From assembly GCA_041623895.1 (NCBI GenBank), contig JBFJVZ010000061.1, forward strand, positions 1 through 24,021: a DNA stretch of 24,021 nt, in the 5' to 3' direction. The DNA comes from JBFJVZ01 sp041623895. Lineage in GTDB: Bacteria > Planctomycetota > Planctomycetia > Pirellulales > Pirellulaceae. The notes under the pieces are model-generated. The model did not search any database, was not told the origin of the DNA, and saw only the letters and a program-made list of their open reading frames with translations. A program made the translations under genes and the position numbers. Numbering within the stretch: the first letter of the stretch is position 1; each line of letters begins with the position of its first letter. This document shows positions 8,423-15,994 of this stretch, piece by piece.

Positions 8423-10633
8423 ATGCCGCACTTCATCCGCACCGCAATTGTTCTTGCCATTGCCCTCGTGGTCTTCTGTCCGGCCACCTGGGCTCAAGAT
8501 ATTGAAGAGCTACCTGATCCACTGATTGTTCAATTGAACGAGCGGGCGGTACGCGGCGGTGCGTCGCTGGGTGAGGCAATTGGATCCTTTGCGCGAATTG
8601 GCGAGTGGGAATTGGTCGATCGGTGGCTCGCGCCGCTGGCCGCGAATAATGACGAGGATGCCTTAGCGGAGATTGCTGGTCAGATTGGACCGTCGATTCT
8701 GCTACGCATCTCCGGCCGTACCGATCTGTCCAACCAGTCGCTCGAGGCGGTCAAAAAACTCGGCCTAGCGGCTCGCAAGCGTCAGGAGTCAAAGGATCGA
8801 TTGGTCGCCGCGATCAGCGGTCTCGGAGGCTCCACCGACCAGCGGCTCGCGGCCATGCGAATCTTGCTATCCGGAAGCGACACGGCCGTCGCTGCTCTGG
8901 TCGAAGCAGCAATTGCACCGCAGCCTCCGGCACCACGCGACGAAATATTACGAGTGATGGTTTATTTAGGTGACGGTGGTCGATTAGCGCTGGATCAGCT
9001 GGCCCTGTATGGCGAACCTCAAACTCGCGTCCGCGCCTTGGAATCGCTGATGCGAATCGACCGCAAGGGATCCACTCCCGCCTTGCTAACAGCGCTTCAT
9101 GCGTCAGATTCGACCGCGGCTGAAACCGAATTTGCACGAAACTTTCTCAATCGCCTGATCGGTTCGGTCCCTGGAAAAGAAGAGTCCATCGCCGCACTCG
9201 CTGCCGACTTGCGGCGAAAACGAAACGCGGCACGTTTGAGTCAAACGAATTCGCAAACAACCACTTCCTGGAACGTGAATCAGGCACGAAACGGAGTGAG
9301 CCCGCAACGCACGCTCGACAGCGTTACAGCCTACCGCGACGCGGCCGACGCCGCCGCGCGACTTCGTCGAATCGGGGCACTCCCGCCCCGCGTGCTGGAC
9401 ATGACGCTTGCGGCAGACATGAGTTATCGCGTGATTGTCGATCCCGATTGGGGGGACAAAACACAGGTCGATGCGATCCGCTCAGCGTACGGATCAGCTG
9501 CCAGTGGCAGCGGTTTGTCAAATTCGATTGCCACTGCGATCAACAATAAGGACGACGCGGCCACGGTCGGATTGATGCGAATGATCGACAGCTCAGCCAG
9601 CGTGCTGGACAAGAACCTCCTGCTAAGTGGTAGTAGCCCGCGGATGACGACTTTGGTTCAGGCGACAACACATTCTGTTCCCCGGATTCGTTACGAGGCG
9701 GCTGCGGCGATCATGCGATTGGCACCCAGGGTTCCTTATGCCGGCAGCAGCAACGTCAAACGATGTTTGTTTGAAATGCAATCACTGACCGATCGTCCGA
9801 TCGCGATGTTGGTGGAGACCAGAGCCGATGTGATTGTTCAGCAAGAGCAGATTCTCAGCGACTTGGGATTTGACGTGCGTGTGGTTGGATCTGTTAGTGA
9901 TCTGTTGCGGGAGGTCGCTCGCGGTAGCGAAATTGGACTCATCGTTTCCAAGACTCAGCTGGCCGATTATCCACCCATCGAGTTGATTGATCGGGTCCGC
10001 CGGATACCGCGCGGGCGGTATCTGCCGATTATCTTCTTTGGACAGCCGGCCGCTGGGATTGATTCCGATCGCTGGGACGCGATGACACGGTTGATTCAGC
10101 CCCCGTCGACGCCAGCGGTGTTTTCAGACATCATCATCGGTATCGAGCGGATCGAGCGTGTGCCTCCCTCGGATGAAGGGATCAAGCCGCTTGCGATTCT
10201 GGTGGAAAGTCGTGATCTGATCATTGATCAACAAGAATCCATTTTGGAAGAGTTAGGCTATACGGTCACCGTTGTTAAGTCGTTGGACTCACTGAAGCAG
10301 GATCTGTCTCTGGGTGGCGACGTCCGGCTGATTGTCGCAGCAGTGCAATTACCCGAGATTCGATCCGAGGATCTAGTCAAGCTGGTCCGCCAACATCCTA
10401 AATTCGGACGTGTTCCGATTGCTTTCTATCGCGAGTCGCTGTCCGGTGTCGACCTGGAACCGTGGGATCCATTTTCAGGGCAACCTCGTCAGCCGAACAC
10501 TGCATCGGCATATTCGAACATCCTGCTCGAGATCCGGCAGGCGCAGGCGTTGCCACCGTTGACTGCCTTGGACAGAAAACTTTATCGGGATATCGGCTCA
10601 CGCGGATTGGCAAACGCTCTGACGGGCGGTTAA
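8423..10633 (+). CDS. Exported HEAT-like protein with tandem pseudo-receiver domains
   Basis: The 736-residue product has a clear Sec signal peptide (MPHFIRTAIVLAIALVVF, cleavage near ATWA-QD). I place the start at the ATG at 8423, since the 35 residues an upstream start at 8318 would add hide the signal. The N-terminal part, about residues 30-450, is alpha-helical with HEAT-like units (TRVRALESLMRID; RIRYEAAAAIMRLA). At about 457-575 and 588-705 lie two copies of a CheY-like receiver fold, evident from matching segments: IAMLVETRADVIVQQEQIL with LGFDVRVV, and LAILVESRDLIIDQQESIL with LGYTVTVV. Both lack the acidic pair after strand 1 and the phospho-acceptor Asp at strand 3 (LIVSKTQL and LIVAAVQL), so neither should be phosphorylated. 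A secreted pseudo-receiver pair is unusual. The gene lies between the Tad-like cluster and a sigma-54 activator on the same strand. Confidence 0.8.
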   Translation: MPHFIRTAIVLAIALVVFCPATWAQDIEELPDPLIVQLNERAVRGGASLGEAIGSFARIGEWELVDRWLAPLAANNDEDALAEIAGQIGPSILLRISGRTDLSNQSLEAVKKLGLAARKRQESKDRLVAAISGLGGSTDQRLAAMRILLSGSDTAVAALVEAAIAPQPPAPRDEILRVMVYLGDGGRLALDQLALYGEPQTRVRALESLMRIDRKGSTPALLTALHASDSTAAETEFARNFLNRLIGSVPGKEESIAALAADLRRKRNAARLSQTNSQTTTSWNVNQARNGVSPQRTLDSVTAYRDAADAAARLRRIGALPPRVLDMTLAADMSYRVIVDPDWGDKTQVDAIRSAYGSAASGSGLSNSIATAINNKDDAATVGLMRMIDSSASVLDKNLLLSGSSPRMTTLVQATTHSVPRIRYEAAAAIMRLAPRVPYAGSSNVKRCLFEMQSLTDRPIAMLVETRADVIVQQEQILSDLGFDVRVVGSVSDLLREVARGSEIGLIVSKTQLADYPPIELIDRVRRIPRGRYLPIIFFGQPAAGIDSDRWDAMTRLIQPPSTPAVFSDIIIGIERIERVPPSDEGIKPLAILVESRDLIIDQQESILEELGYTVTVVKSLDSLKQDLSLGGDVRLIVAAVQLPEIRSEDLVKLVRQHPKFGRVPIAFYRESLSGVDLEPWDPFSGQPRQPNTASAYSNILLEIRQAQALPPLTALDRKLYRDIGSRGLANALTGG

Positions 10634-10747
10634 CCAGAGAATCTGCGGCGCTGAGTGGTTCCGTAAAAAGTGACTTCCCGGTATCGTCATCGTTGACAGG
10701 GCGATCACAGGAGCGACTTTGCCCGTCGCAACGACCCAAGAAATTCC

Positions 10748-11812
10748 ATGGCGATCCTCGGCAATCCACCTCCCAACCCCAGCGGCCAGCCACTGCCAGG
10801 CATTATCGGTAGCTCGCCGGCGATGCAGGAGGTCTATCGGATCACCCGCCGGGTGGCCGGTAGCAATGCGGCGGTGCTGATACTTGGTGAGACCGGTGTG
10901 GGCAAAGAACTGGTGGCCGGCGCCGTGCACAGGCTGAGCCATCGAAGCGGCGGACCGTTCGTCCGCGTCAATTGTGGTGCGCTCAGCGAGAGTCTGCTGG
11001 AAAGTGAGTTGTTTGGTCACGTCCGTGGCGCGTTTACCGGCGCCGTGGCTAACCGCGCGGGTCGATTCGAGGCCGCGGATCAGGGCACGATTTTTCTTGA
11101 TGAGATCAACAGTACCTCGTTGACGCTGCAAGTTAAGTTGCTGCGAGTGTTGCAAGAGAAGGAATTTGAGCGTGTCGGCGACACCAGCACCTTGAGTGCG
11201 GATGTACGAGTGATTGCGGCGAGCAATCGCGATCTGATGCAGGAGGTCCGTGCAGAACGGTTTCGAGAAGACCTGTATTGGCGATTGAATGTCGTGCCGA
11301 TCGAAATTCCCCCGTTGAGACGGCGTCAGGAAGACATTCCTGCTCTGGTTTCGTTTTTCTTGGAGCATTACAACGAAATCAATGACCGCTATGTGGTTCA
11401 CATGGGCCCGGGAACATTGGAAGCGTTGCAAGATTATCACTGGCCGGGAAACGTTCGCGAACTGCAAAACTATATTGAGCGCGCCGTGGTGATGGCTGAA
11501 ACCGACGAGCTGACTTTGGACTTATTGCCGCCGTGCGTTACCAACCGTGAGGCACCGATTGGTGTCAACATTCAGGCCGTCGACCTGAACTCCTTGACTC
11601 GTGACGTTGTCATGCGAGGGCTTAGCGAGGCCGGATCTGATGCAGTCGACGTCCATCAAATGATTGTCGATCGTGTCGAAAAAGAGCTGATCGCGCAAGT
11701 GCTGGCGGCCTGCGGAGGGGTGCAAACCAAGACGGCGTCACGTCTGGGAATCAACCGCAACACGTTGTACAAAAAAATGAAAGACTACGGTCTGGGTGAA
11801 TCCGGTGATTAA
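10748..11812 (+). CDS. Sigma-54-dependent transcriptional activator without sensor domain
   Basis: The 354-residue protein is almost entirely an AAA+ bacterial enhancer-binding core plus a Fis-type helix-turn-helix. Visible motifs: Walker A GETGVGK at residues 47-53, the sigma-54-contacting GAFTGA loop at 94-99 (intact), Walker B GTIFLDE near 113-119, the arginine-finger region RFREDLYWRLN near 172-182, WPGNVREL, and a C-terminal HTH (TASRLGINRNTLYKKM) near 330-350. Only about 18 residues precede the core, so there is no receiver, GAF or PAS input domain, as in PspF-type regulators that are controlled by a partner protein. The gene lies 114 bases after the pseudo-receiver gene. That spacer contains TTGACA at 10693-10698 but no matching -10. 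A target promoter was not identified. Confidence 0.93.
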   Translation: MAILGNPPPNPSGQPLPGIIGSSPAMQEVYRITRRVAGSNAAVLILGETGVGKELVAGAVHRLSHRSGGPFVRVNCGALSESLLESELFGHVRGAFTGAVANRAGRFEAADQGTIFLDEINSTSLTLQVKLLRVLQEKEFERVGDTSTLSADVRVIAASNRDLMQEVRAERFREDLYWRLNVVPIEIPPLRRRQEDIPALVSFFLEHYNEINDRYVVHMGPGTLEALQDYHWPGNVRELQNYIERAVVMAETDELTLDLLPPCVTNREAPIGVNIQAVDLNSLTRDVVMRGLSEAGSDAVDVHQMIVDRVEKELIAQVLAACGGVQTKTASRLGINRNTLYKKMKDYGLGESGD

Positions 11813-11818
11813 CAGATC

Positions 11819-12688
11819 CTATACGTCCAACCACCGTTTCAACAAACCATCATACGCATCGATTCGGCGGTCACGAAGAAACGGCCAGTGAGTCCTGACA
11901 ACATCGATCTCTGCTAAATTGCAATCTGCCGTCACCAAACATTCTTGGCTGTGATCTGCCGCGGCGACGATTTCGCCGCGTGGTGAGGCAATGAACGAGG
12001 CGCCCCAAAACTCCAACCGTCCTTCCGTGCCGACTCGATTGGGTGCGCCCAGGAATAGCCCATTGGCGATCGCGTGAGCCCGCATCGATGTTTGCCAGGC
12101 ATCAAGTTGTCCGGCACCGAACTCGTCCTTTTCTTCGTCGATCCAACCGATCGCGGTCGGGTACAACAAGATCTCAGCCCCCGCCAAGGCGAATAATCTC
12201 GCAGCTTCGGGAAACCACTGATCCCAACAAATGCCAACGCCCAGCTTTGCGTAGCGCGTTTGCACCGCTCGGAACCCCAGATCGCCGGGGGCGAAATAGA
12301 ACTTCTCGTAAAACAAGGGATCGTCGGGGATGTGCATCTTGCGATAGATACCCGCGATCGATCCATCCGCGTCAATGACGGCGGCGCTGTTGTGGTAGAC
12401 GCCGGCGGCGCGTCGCTCAAAAAGAGGTGCCACCACGACCACTTCCAGTTCTTTCGCTAAGCTGCAAAGCGCTTCGGTCGTCGGCCCGGGGATCGGTTCG
12501 GCATAATCAAAATGACGATGATCCTCACTTTGACAGGGATACGGGCAGTTGAATAACTCCTGTAAACAAACGACTTGTGCACCATCGTTTGCCGCCTGTC
12601 GAATCCAACCACTGACGCCCTCAATCGCACGATCGCGGGAACCGGCATCCCGCATTTGCACCAAAGCTAAGCGTACGTTGCCTGACAC
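11819..12688 (-). CDS. aguB: N-carbamoylputrescine amidase
   Basis: The enzyme hydrolyses N-carbamoylputrescine to putrescine, CO2 and ammonia, the last step of polyamine synthesis from arginine through agmatine. The 289 residues match the full length of this nitrilase-superfamily subgroup. The Glu-Lys-Cys triad is visible: E44 in CLQELF, K117 in YRKMHIPDD and C154 in GICWDQW. Subgroup hallmarks are PDDPLFYEKFYFAPGD, ILLYPTAIGW and HWPFLRDRRIDAYDGL. It starts at a GTG (12688) with AAGGTGG about ten bases upstream. The usual partner, agmatine deiminase, is not in the window. It runs opposite to bioD, with only 38 bases between the start codons, and is convergent with the sigma-54 activator, with 6 bases between stops. 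Confidence 0.93.
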   Translation of the reverse strand: MSGNVRLALVQMRDAGSRDRAIEGVSGWIRQAANDGAQVVCLQELFNCPYPCQSEDHRHFDYAEPIPGPTTEALCSLAKELEVVVVAPLFERRAAGVYHNSAAVIDADGSIAGIYRKMHIPDDPLFYEKFYFAPGDLGFRAVQTRYAKLGVGICWDQWFPEAARLFALAGAEILLYPTAIGWIDEEKDEFGAGQLDAWQTSMRAHAIANGLFLGAPNRVGTEGRLEFWGASFIASPRGEIVAAADHSQECLVTADCNLAEIDVVRTHWPFLRDRRIDAYDGLLKRWLDV

Positions 12689-12726
12689 GTTAGAATTACC
12701 ACCTTGGTCGAAATTACGGGAATGTC

Positions 12727-13443
12727 GTGAGTCAAACGCAACCGCTGAGAATCTTCTTTACCGGCACGGACACGGAGGTCGGCAAAACGTATGCCGCCGC
12801 GTTGCTGGCAAAAGCGTACCTTGATTGTGGCTTAAGTGTCGGCGTGTACAAGCCGGTGGCCAGCGGTTGCATCGTCGACTCGGAGGACCTGATTAGCGAG
12901 GATGCGGCTAAGCTGTGGCACGGGGCCGGCCAGCCGCGGTCGTTGGCGGACGTTTGCCCACAAAGATTTCAAGCCCCCCTGGCTCCCTGCGAGGCCGCTA
13001 GAGCCGAAGGAAAAACCGTTGATCCGGGGCTTTTGCGGAGCGGTGCAGGGCTCTGGCAAGACGGCAACGACGTTCTGATCATCGAAGGCGCGGGCGGCTT
13101 GATGAGCCCGTTAGCTGATGGCATTTTGAATATTGATTTAGTGAAACAGTTTTCGCCAACCAAGTTGATCCTGGTGGCGGCCAATCGACTGGGAGCGATC
13201 CATCAGACATTGGCAACTTGCGCCGCGGCCCAGCAACACGGTGTGGCAGTCACCGGTATCATCTTGTCCGATACCGGAGCCAAAAGTGATCCGTCGGCAG
13301 CGACGAACGCGGATCAAATACAACGGTACATTGACGTACCCCTGCTGTGGCACATGAAATACGGGACAACTTCGGTGCCAGCATCCGTGACCACTCGCTT
13401 ACTTCAGCAACACGGCTGTCGAAATAAACCAGACGAAGTTTGA
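12727..13443 (+). CDS. bioD: ATP-dependent dethiobiotin synthetase
   Basis: BioD closes the ureido ring of dethiobiotin from 7,8-diaminopelargonate, CO2 and ATP, the penultimate step of biotin synthesis, in the cytoplasm. The 238-residue product has the P-loop GTDTEVGKTYA at residues 13-23, KPVASGC (the substrate-binding KPV segment), EDAAKLWHGAG, and the second-strand motif EGAGGLMSPL near 120-129. The start is GTG at 12727; an ATG at 12722 is out of frame. No other biotin genes are nearby, so this is an isolated bio gene. Its 3' end overlaps the antisense open frame of the methyltransferase remnant (13404-13443). Confidence 0.93.
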   Translation: MSQTQPLRIFFTGTDTEVGKTYAAALLAKAYLDCGLSVGVYKPVASGCIVDSEDLISEDAAKLWHGAGQPRSLADVCPQRFQAPLAPCEAARAEGKTVDPGLLRSGAGLWQDGNDVLIIEGAGGLMSPLADGILNIDLVKQFSPTKLILVAANRLGAIHQTLATCAAAQQHGVAVTGIILSDTGAKSDPSAATNADQIQRYIDVPLLWHMKYGTTSVPASVTTRLLQQHGCRNKPDEV

Positions 13444-13691
13444 TCCGAAGGTGTATTGAGAATTCGATCGCCTTCCCGCTTGGAATGTTGTTGTTCTTCC
13501 TGAAGAAAACCGTCAAAGGTTTGTGATTTTCGGATACCCGATTGCCGCCTTGGTTGCTCGCTGTGTTCGGCAAGCAGGTCGTACACTTTCGCGATCTTGT
13601 TGTAGAACGCCTTGGTTTCATCTTTCGACTGGAATACCCGCAGTACCCCCGGTTCATAGTCCAAAGAAGTGTTTTCGGCCATCGCTATCAT
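13404..13691 (-). pseudogene. 3'-truncated class I (UbiE-like) methyltransferase remnant
   Basis: The first 53 codons (13533-13691; ATG at 13691 or 13682) read like the N-terminus of a SAM-dependent methyltransferase: VFQSKDETKAFYNKIAKVYD then LLAEHSEQP, the AFYNxIAxVYDLL signature that normally precedes the SAM-binding motif I. After about GIRKSQ the similarity stops and the frame continues into unrelated sequence, ending inside the 3' end of bioD on the other strand. The glycine-rich SAM motif (E.G.GTG) does not appear in any minus-strand frame here, so about 200 residues of catalytic domain have been lost. It is probably a non-functional fragment; a short functional peptide cannot be excluded. 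Confidence 0.65.
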
Positions 13692-13784
13692 GCTCCACTG
13701 AGGCGGGGTTAGTTTAAATCACTCGGATCAGCTGCTGGTCCGCAATTTGCGTACCGACAAGTGAGAATAGGATCATCGTTGTTT

Positions 13785-13803
13785 TCCGAAAAAAGATTTC
13801 GGA
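13785..13803. other. Perfect seven-base hairpin in gene-free spacer
   Basis: TCCGAAA (13785-13791) and TTTCGGA (13797-13803) pair around a five-base loop. It sits in the 275-base non-coding stretch between the methyltransferase remnant and corA. No T-tract follows it on either strand, so it is not a typical intrinsic terminator. Confidence 0.35.
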
Positions 13804-13889
13804 TTCATGGATCTCATCCGTCGGCGGCCACCTTTGGATAAGGAAGTCTTTTGATAGACGACACAAACCACTCGATCCTGTCCGGCTGA

Positions 13890-13965
13890 AGCATTTTCAG
13901 ATATCTCGTAGGCTAGGACTTGTCCTGGCCCACTACCGATGATCCCACATCAATGATGAAATTGC
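13890..13965 (-). repeat. Dispersed palindromic repeat, short copy
   Basis: This 76-base copy matches the reverse complement of 19934-20031 across its length: ATTTTCAGATATCTCGTAGG at one end and ACCGATGATC then ATCAATGATGAAATTGC at the other. The core differs: here one unit CTAGGACTTGTCCTGG is present, where the other copy has two such units in a long hairpin, so about 22 bases are absent. It ends one base before the corA stop codon. It is probably a non-autonomous repeat related to REP- or MITE-like elements; no coding capacity. Confidence 0.75.
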
Positions 13966-13966
13966 C

Positions 13967-15079
13967 CTAAGGTCGGTTGGATGATCCGATCCAACCGCTG
14001 CGCCAAAAAAAAATGAGCATCCCCGCGGCCACCAGCGACATCATGGCGATTGCCCCCACGTAACCATACGGCACGTTCAGTTCCGGCATGTTACCCGGCA
14101 ATTTGGTATTGAAATTCATTCCGTACAGGCCGGCAATGAAGCCTAGAGGAATAAAGATGGTGGCAATGATCGTCAGCACTTTCATGACTTCGTTCATCCG
14201 ATTACTGACGATCGACAAGTAATAGTCGCGCAAGTCCGCACACATTTCGCGATACACTTCCAGCAAGTCGATTAACTGAATCGTATGGTCGTAGCAATCG
14301 CGGAGAAAGACGCGGGTTTCGCTGTGGATCAGCGGATGTTCGTCCCGCACCAATTCGTTCAAGGCCTCGCGATGCGGACGAACGCTGCGCCGCAACAATA
14401 ACAAATCATTTCGCACCTCGTGGATTCGGTCGATGACGTCGGGACTCTGCCGCTTGGCGACCTGGTCTTCCAACTCCTCCAGATGATCGGCAAATTTTTC
14501 CACCACCGGGAAGTACGAATCAATGACCGCATCGATCAGCGCATACGCCAAGTAGTCCGCTCCCGCTGTGCGAATCCGGCCTCGGCTGGTGCGGATTCTT
14601 TCGCGAACCGGATCCAAACAGTCACCCGGTCGCTGCTGGAACGTGACCACGTAGTTCTGCCCCAGAAAGAGACTGATCTGCTCCGAATCCAAATGTTCGG
14701 ACGCCGTTGACACAATTTGACGAGTCACGATGAAGAGATGATCGCTGTACGGCTCGACTTTGGCCCGCTGGTGGACGTTGATCACGTCTTCGAGTGCCAA
14801 AGAGTGAAGTCCAAACCGCTCACCGATCTTCCGGATCGTATTCGCATCGCCCAAGCCATCCACGTTGATCCAGGTCACCATCGTTTCAGCCGGGACGTGA
14901 CTCAACTGATCGACATTGTCCAAAGATTTCTCAACAATTCGATTTCCGTTAAACGCAATCACTTCGATGACAGGTTGCAGCGTATCGGATGCTGCATGCA
15001 GCGTCCCGGGGCTAGCGCCCGGTTTGCTCTGACGATGAAACCTGGGTTTCTTTCGTTTACGATGATGGTGTGATGTCAC
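13967..15079 (-). CDS. corA: CorA-family magnesium/cobalt transporter
   Basis: CorA forms a pentameric inner-membrane channel for Mg2+ (also Co2+, Ni2+). The 370-residue product has the long cytoplasmic alpha/beta and helical domain, then two membrane helices near the C-terminus. The signature GMN (YGMNFNTKLPGNMPE) is at residues 320-322 after TM1 (IATIFIPLGFIAGL), and TM2 is at about 340-358. The N-terminus carries an extra basic, His-rich tail (MTSHHHRKRKKPRFHRQ). The start is GTG at 15079, supported by AGGA a few bases upstream. The gene has a nine-T tract in its coding strand (14005-14013) that stays in frame. A pair of 10-base direct repeats lies directly upstream. Confidence 0.93.
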   Translation of the reverse strand: MTSHHHRKRKKPRFHRQSKPGASPGTLHAASDTLQPVIEVIAFNGNRIVEKSLDNVDQLSHVPAETMVTWINVDGLGDANTIRKIGERFGLHSLALEDVINVHQRAKVEPYSDHLFIVTRQIVSTASEHLDSEQISLFLGQNYVVTFQQRPGDCLDPVRERIRTSRGRIRTAGADYLAYALIDAVIDSYFPVVEKFADHLEELEDQVAKRQSPDVIDRIHEVRNDLLLLRRSVRPHREALNELVRDEHPLIHSETRVFLRDCYDHTIQLIDLLEVYREMCADLRDYYLSIVSNRMNEVMKVLTIIATIFIPLGFIAGLYGMNFNTKLPGNMPELNVPYGYVGAIAMMSLVAAGMLIFFWRSGWIGSSNRP

Positions 15080-15092
15080 GGTATTCCTGAAC

Positions 15093-15116
15093 GCTTAGCA
15101 TTGTCAGCTTAGCATT
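15093..15116. promoter_or_regulatory. Tandem 10-base direct repeats between divergent genes
   Basis: GCTTAGCATT occurs at 15093-15102 and again at 15107-15116, a 14-base period, in the 59-base spacer between corA (leftward) and the channel pseudogene (rightward). Direct repeats in a divergent promoter region are a common arrangement for regulator binding. The repeats start 14 bases upstream of the corA start codon, so they could also lie in its leader. No regulator is identified. Confidence 0.4.
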
Positions 15117-15138
15117 ACCGGTTCAAGAGAATCCAAGC

Positions 15139-15994
15139 ATGAATTGTCTGTTGAATCGCCAATATAACCTAAACCATCCTGTTGGGCGTCGTGCCGTCGG
15201 CTGGAGTCAACTTATGTTTCGTGCACTCTGGTGGGCCGCGCTCGGTGCTTGCTGCATCGTGACTGGCGTTGCCGCCGCACAGCAAACGACTGCCGATACA
15301 GCGGCGCGCAAACTGCTGATCGGCACGCGGAATGTTCCGCCGTTTGCGTTCAAGCTAGACGACGGTTCGTGGAGCGGGATCAGCATCGAACTGTGGCGTG
15401 AGATCGCGATGGAGAATCATTGGGATTACGAGTTTCGGGAGATGGATCTTCCGCAGTTGCTGAAAGCAACCGAGAAAGGTGAAGTGGACGCCGCAGTGGC
15501 TGCCGTGACCTTGACGCACAAGCGGGAGAAGGTGATGGACTTCTCGCACCCATTTTTTTTTATTCCTGGGGACTCGGTATTGCCGTGCGGGAGTCATACC
15601 GGCACGACTGGATTGCGGCACTGAAGAATCTGTTTTCTGCGCAGTTTATCGCATTGCTTGCGTTTCTGTTCGCGATGACTGTCTTCGTTGGGCTGCTGAT
15701 CTGGTTAGCCGAACGGCGTCGCAACACGGAACAGTTTGGTGGCTTTCACGACGGACTTGGCCATGTTATCTGGTGGGCGGTGGTCACGATGACCACAGTT
15801 GGGTACGGCGATAAGGCTCCCAGGACTTTTCTGGGCCGATTGATCGCCATTGCTTGGATGTTGGTCGGTATTGTCTCTCTGGCCCTGATCACCGGTTTGG
15901 AGCATCACAAATGACTGTGCTGCAACTGAATTCGCCGGTCCGCGGTCCGGCGGACCTGCCACATGTCAGAACGCGCGATTTGCGCCCTACCTGA
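15139..15994 (+). pseudogene. Frameshifted glutamate-receptor-like (GluR0-type) potassium channel
   Basis: Three fragments in three frames together give a periplasmic-binding-protein/ion-channel fusion. Fragment 1 (15139 to about 15561): a signal peptide and lobe 1 of a solute-binding domain (LLIGTRNVPPFAFKLDDGSW; TLTHKREKVMDFSHPFF). Fragment 2 (about 15562 to about 15900): GLGIAVRES, TM1, the pore with selectivity filter TTVGYGD (15792-15812), and TM2. Fragment 3 (about 15901-15994): TVLQLNSPVRGPADLPHVR, where lobe 2 should begin, then a stop. The first break is in a nine-T run (15553-15561) and the second at about 15896-15905; each equals loss of one base. Nearly all of binding lobe 2 is missing. 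The reading is a decayed, truncated ligand-gated K+ channel. A homopolymer sequencing error could explain the first shift but not the missing lobe. Confidence 0.8.

Noticed and set aside
10693..10721. TTGACA in the spacer before the sigma-54 activator as a promoter
   Set aside because: The -35 is perfect, but no hexamer 16-18 bases downstream resembles a -10 box.
15553..15561. Nine-T run as a programmed -1 frameshift site
   Set aside because: It could slip, but a second frameshift downstream and loss of the ligand-binding lobe make gene decay, or in part sequencing error, more likely than recoding.
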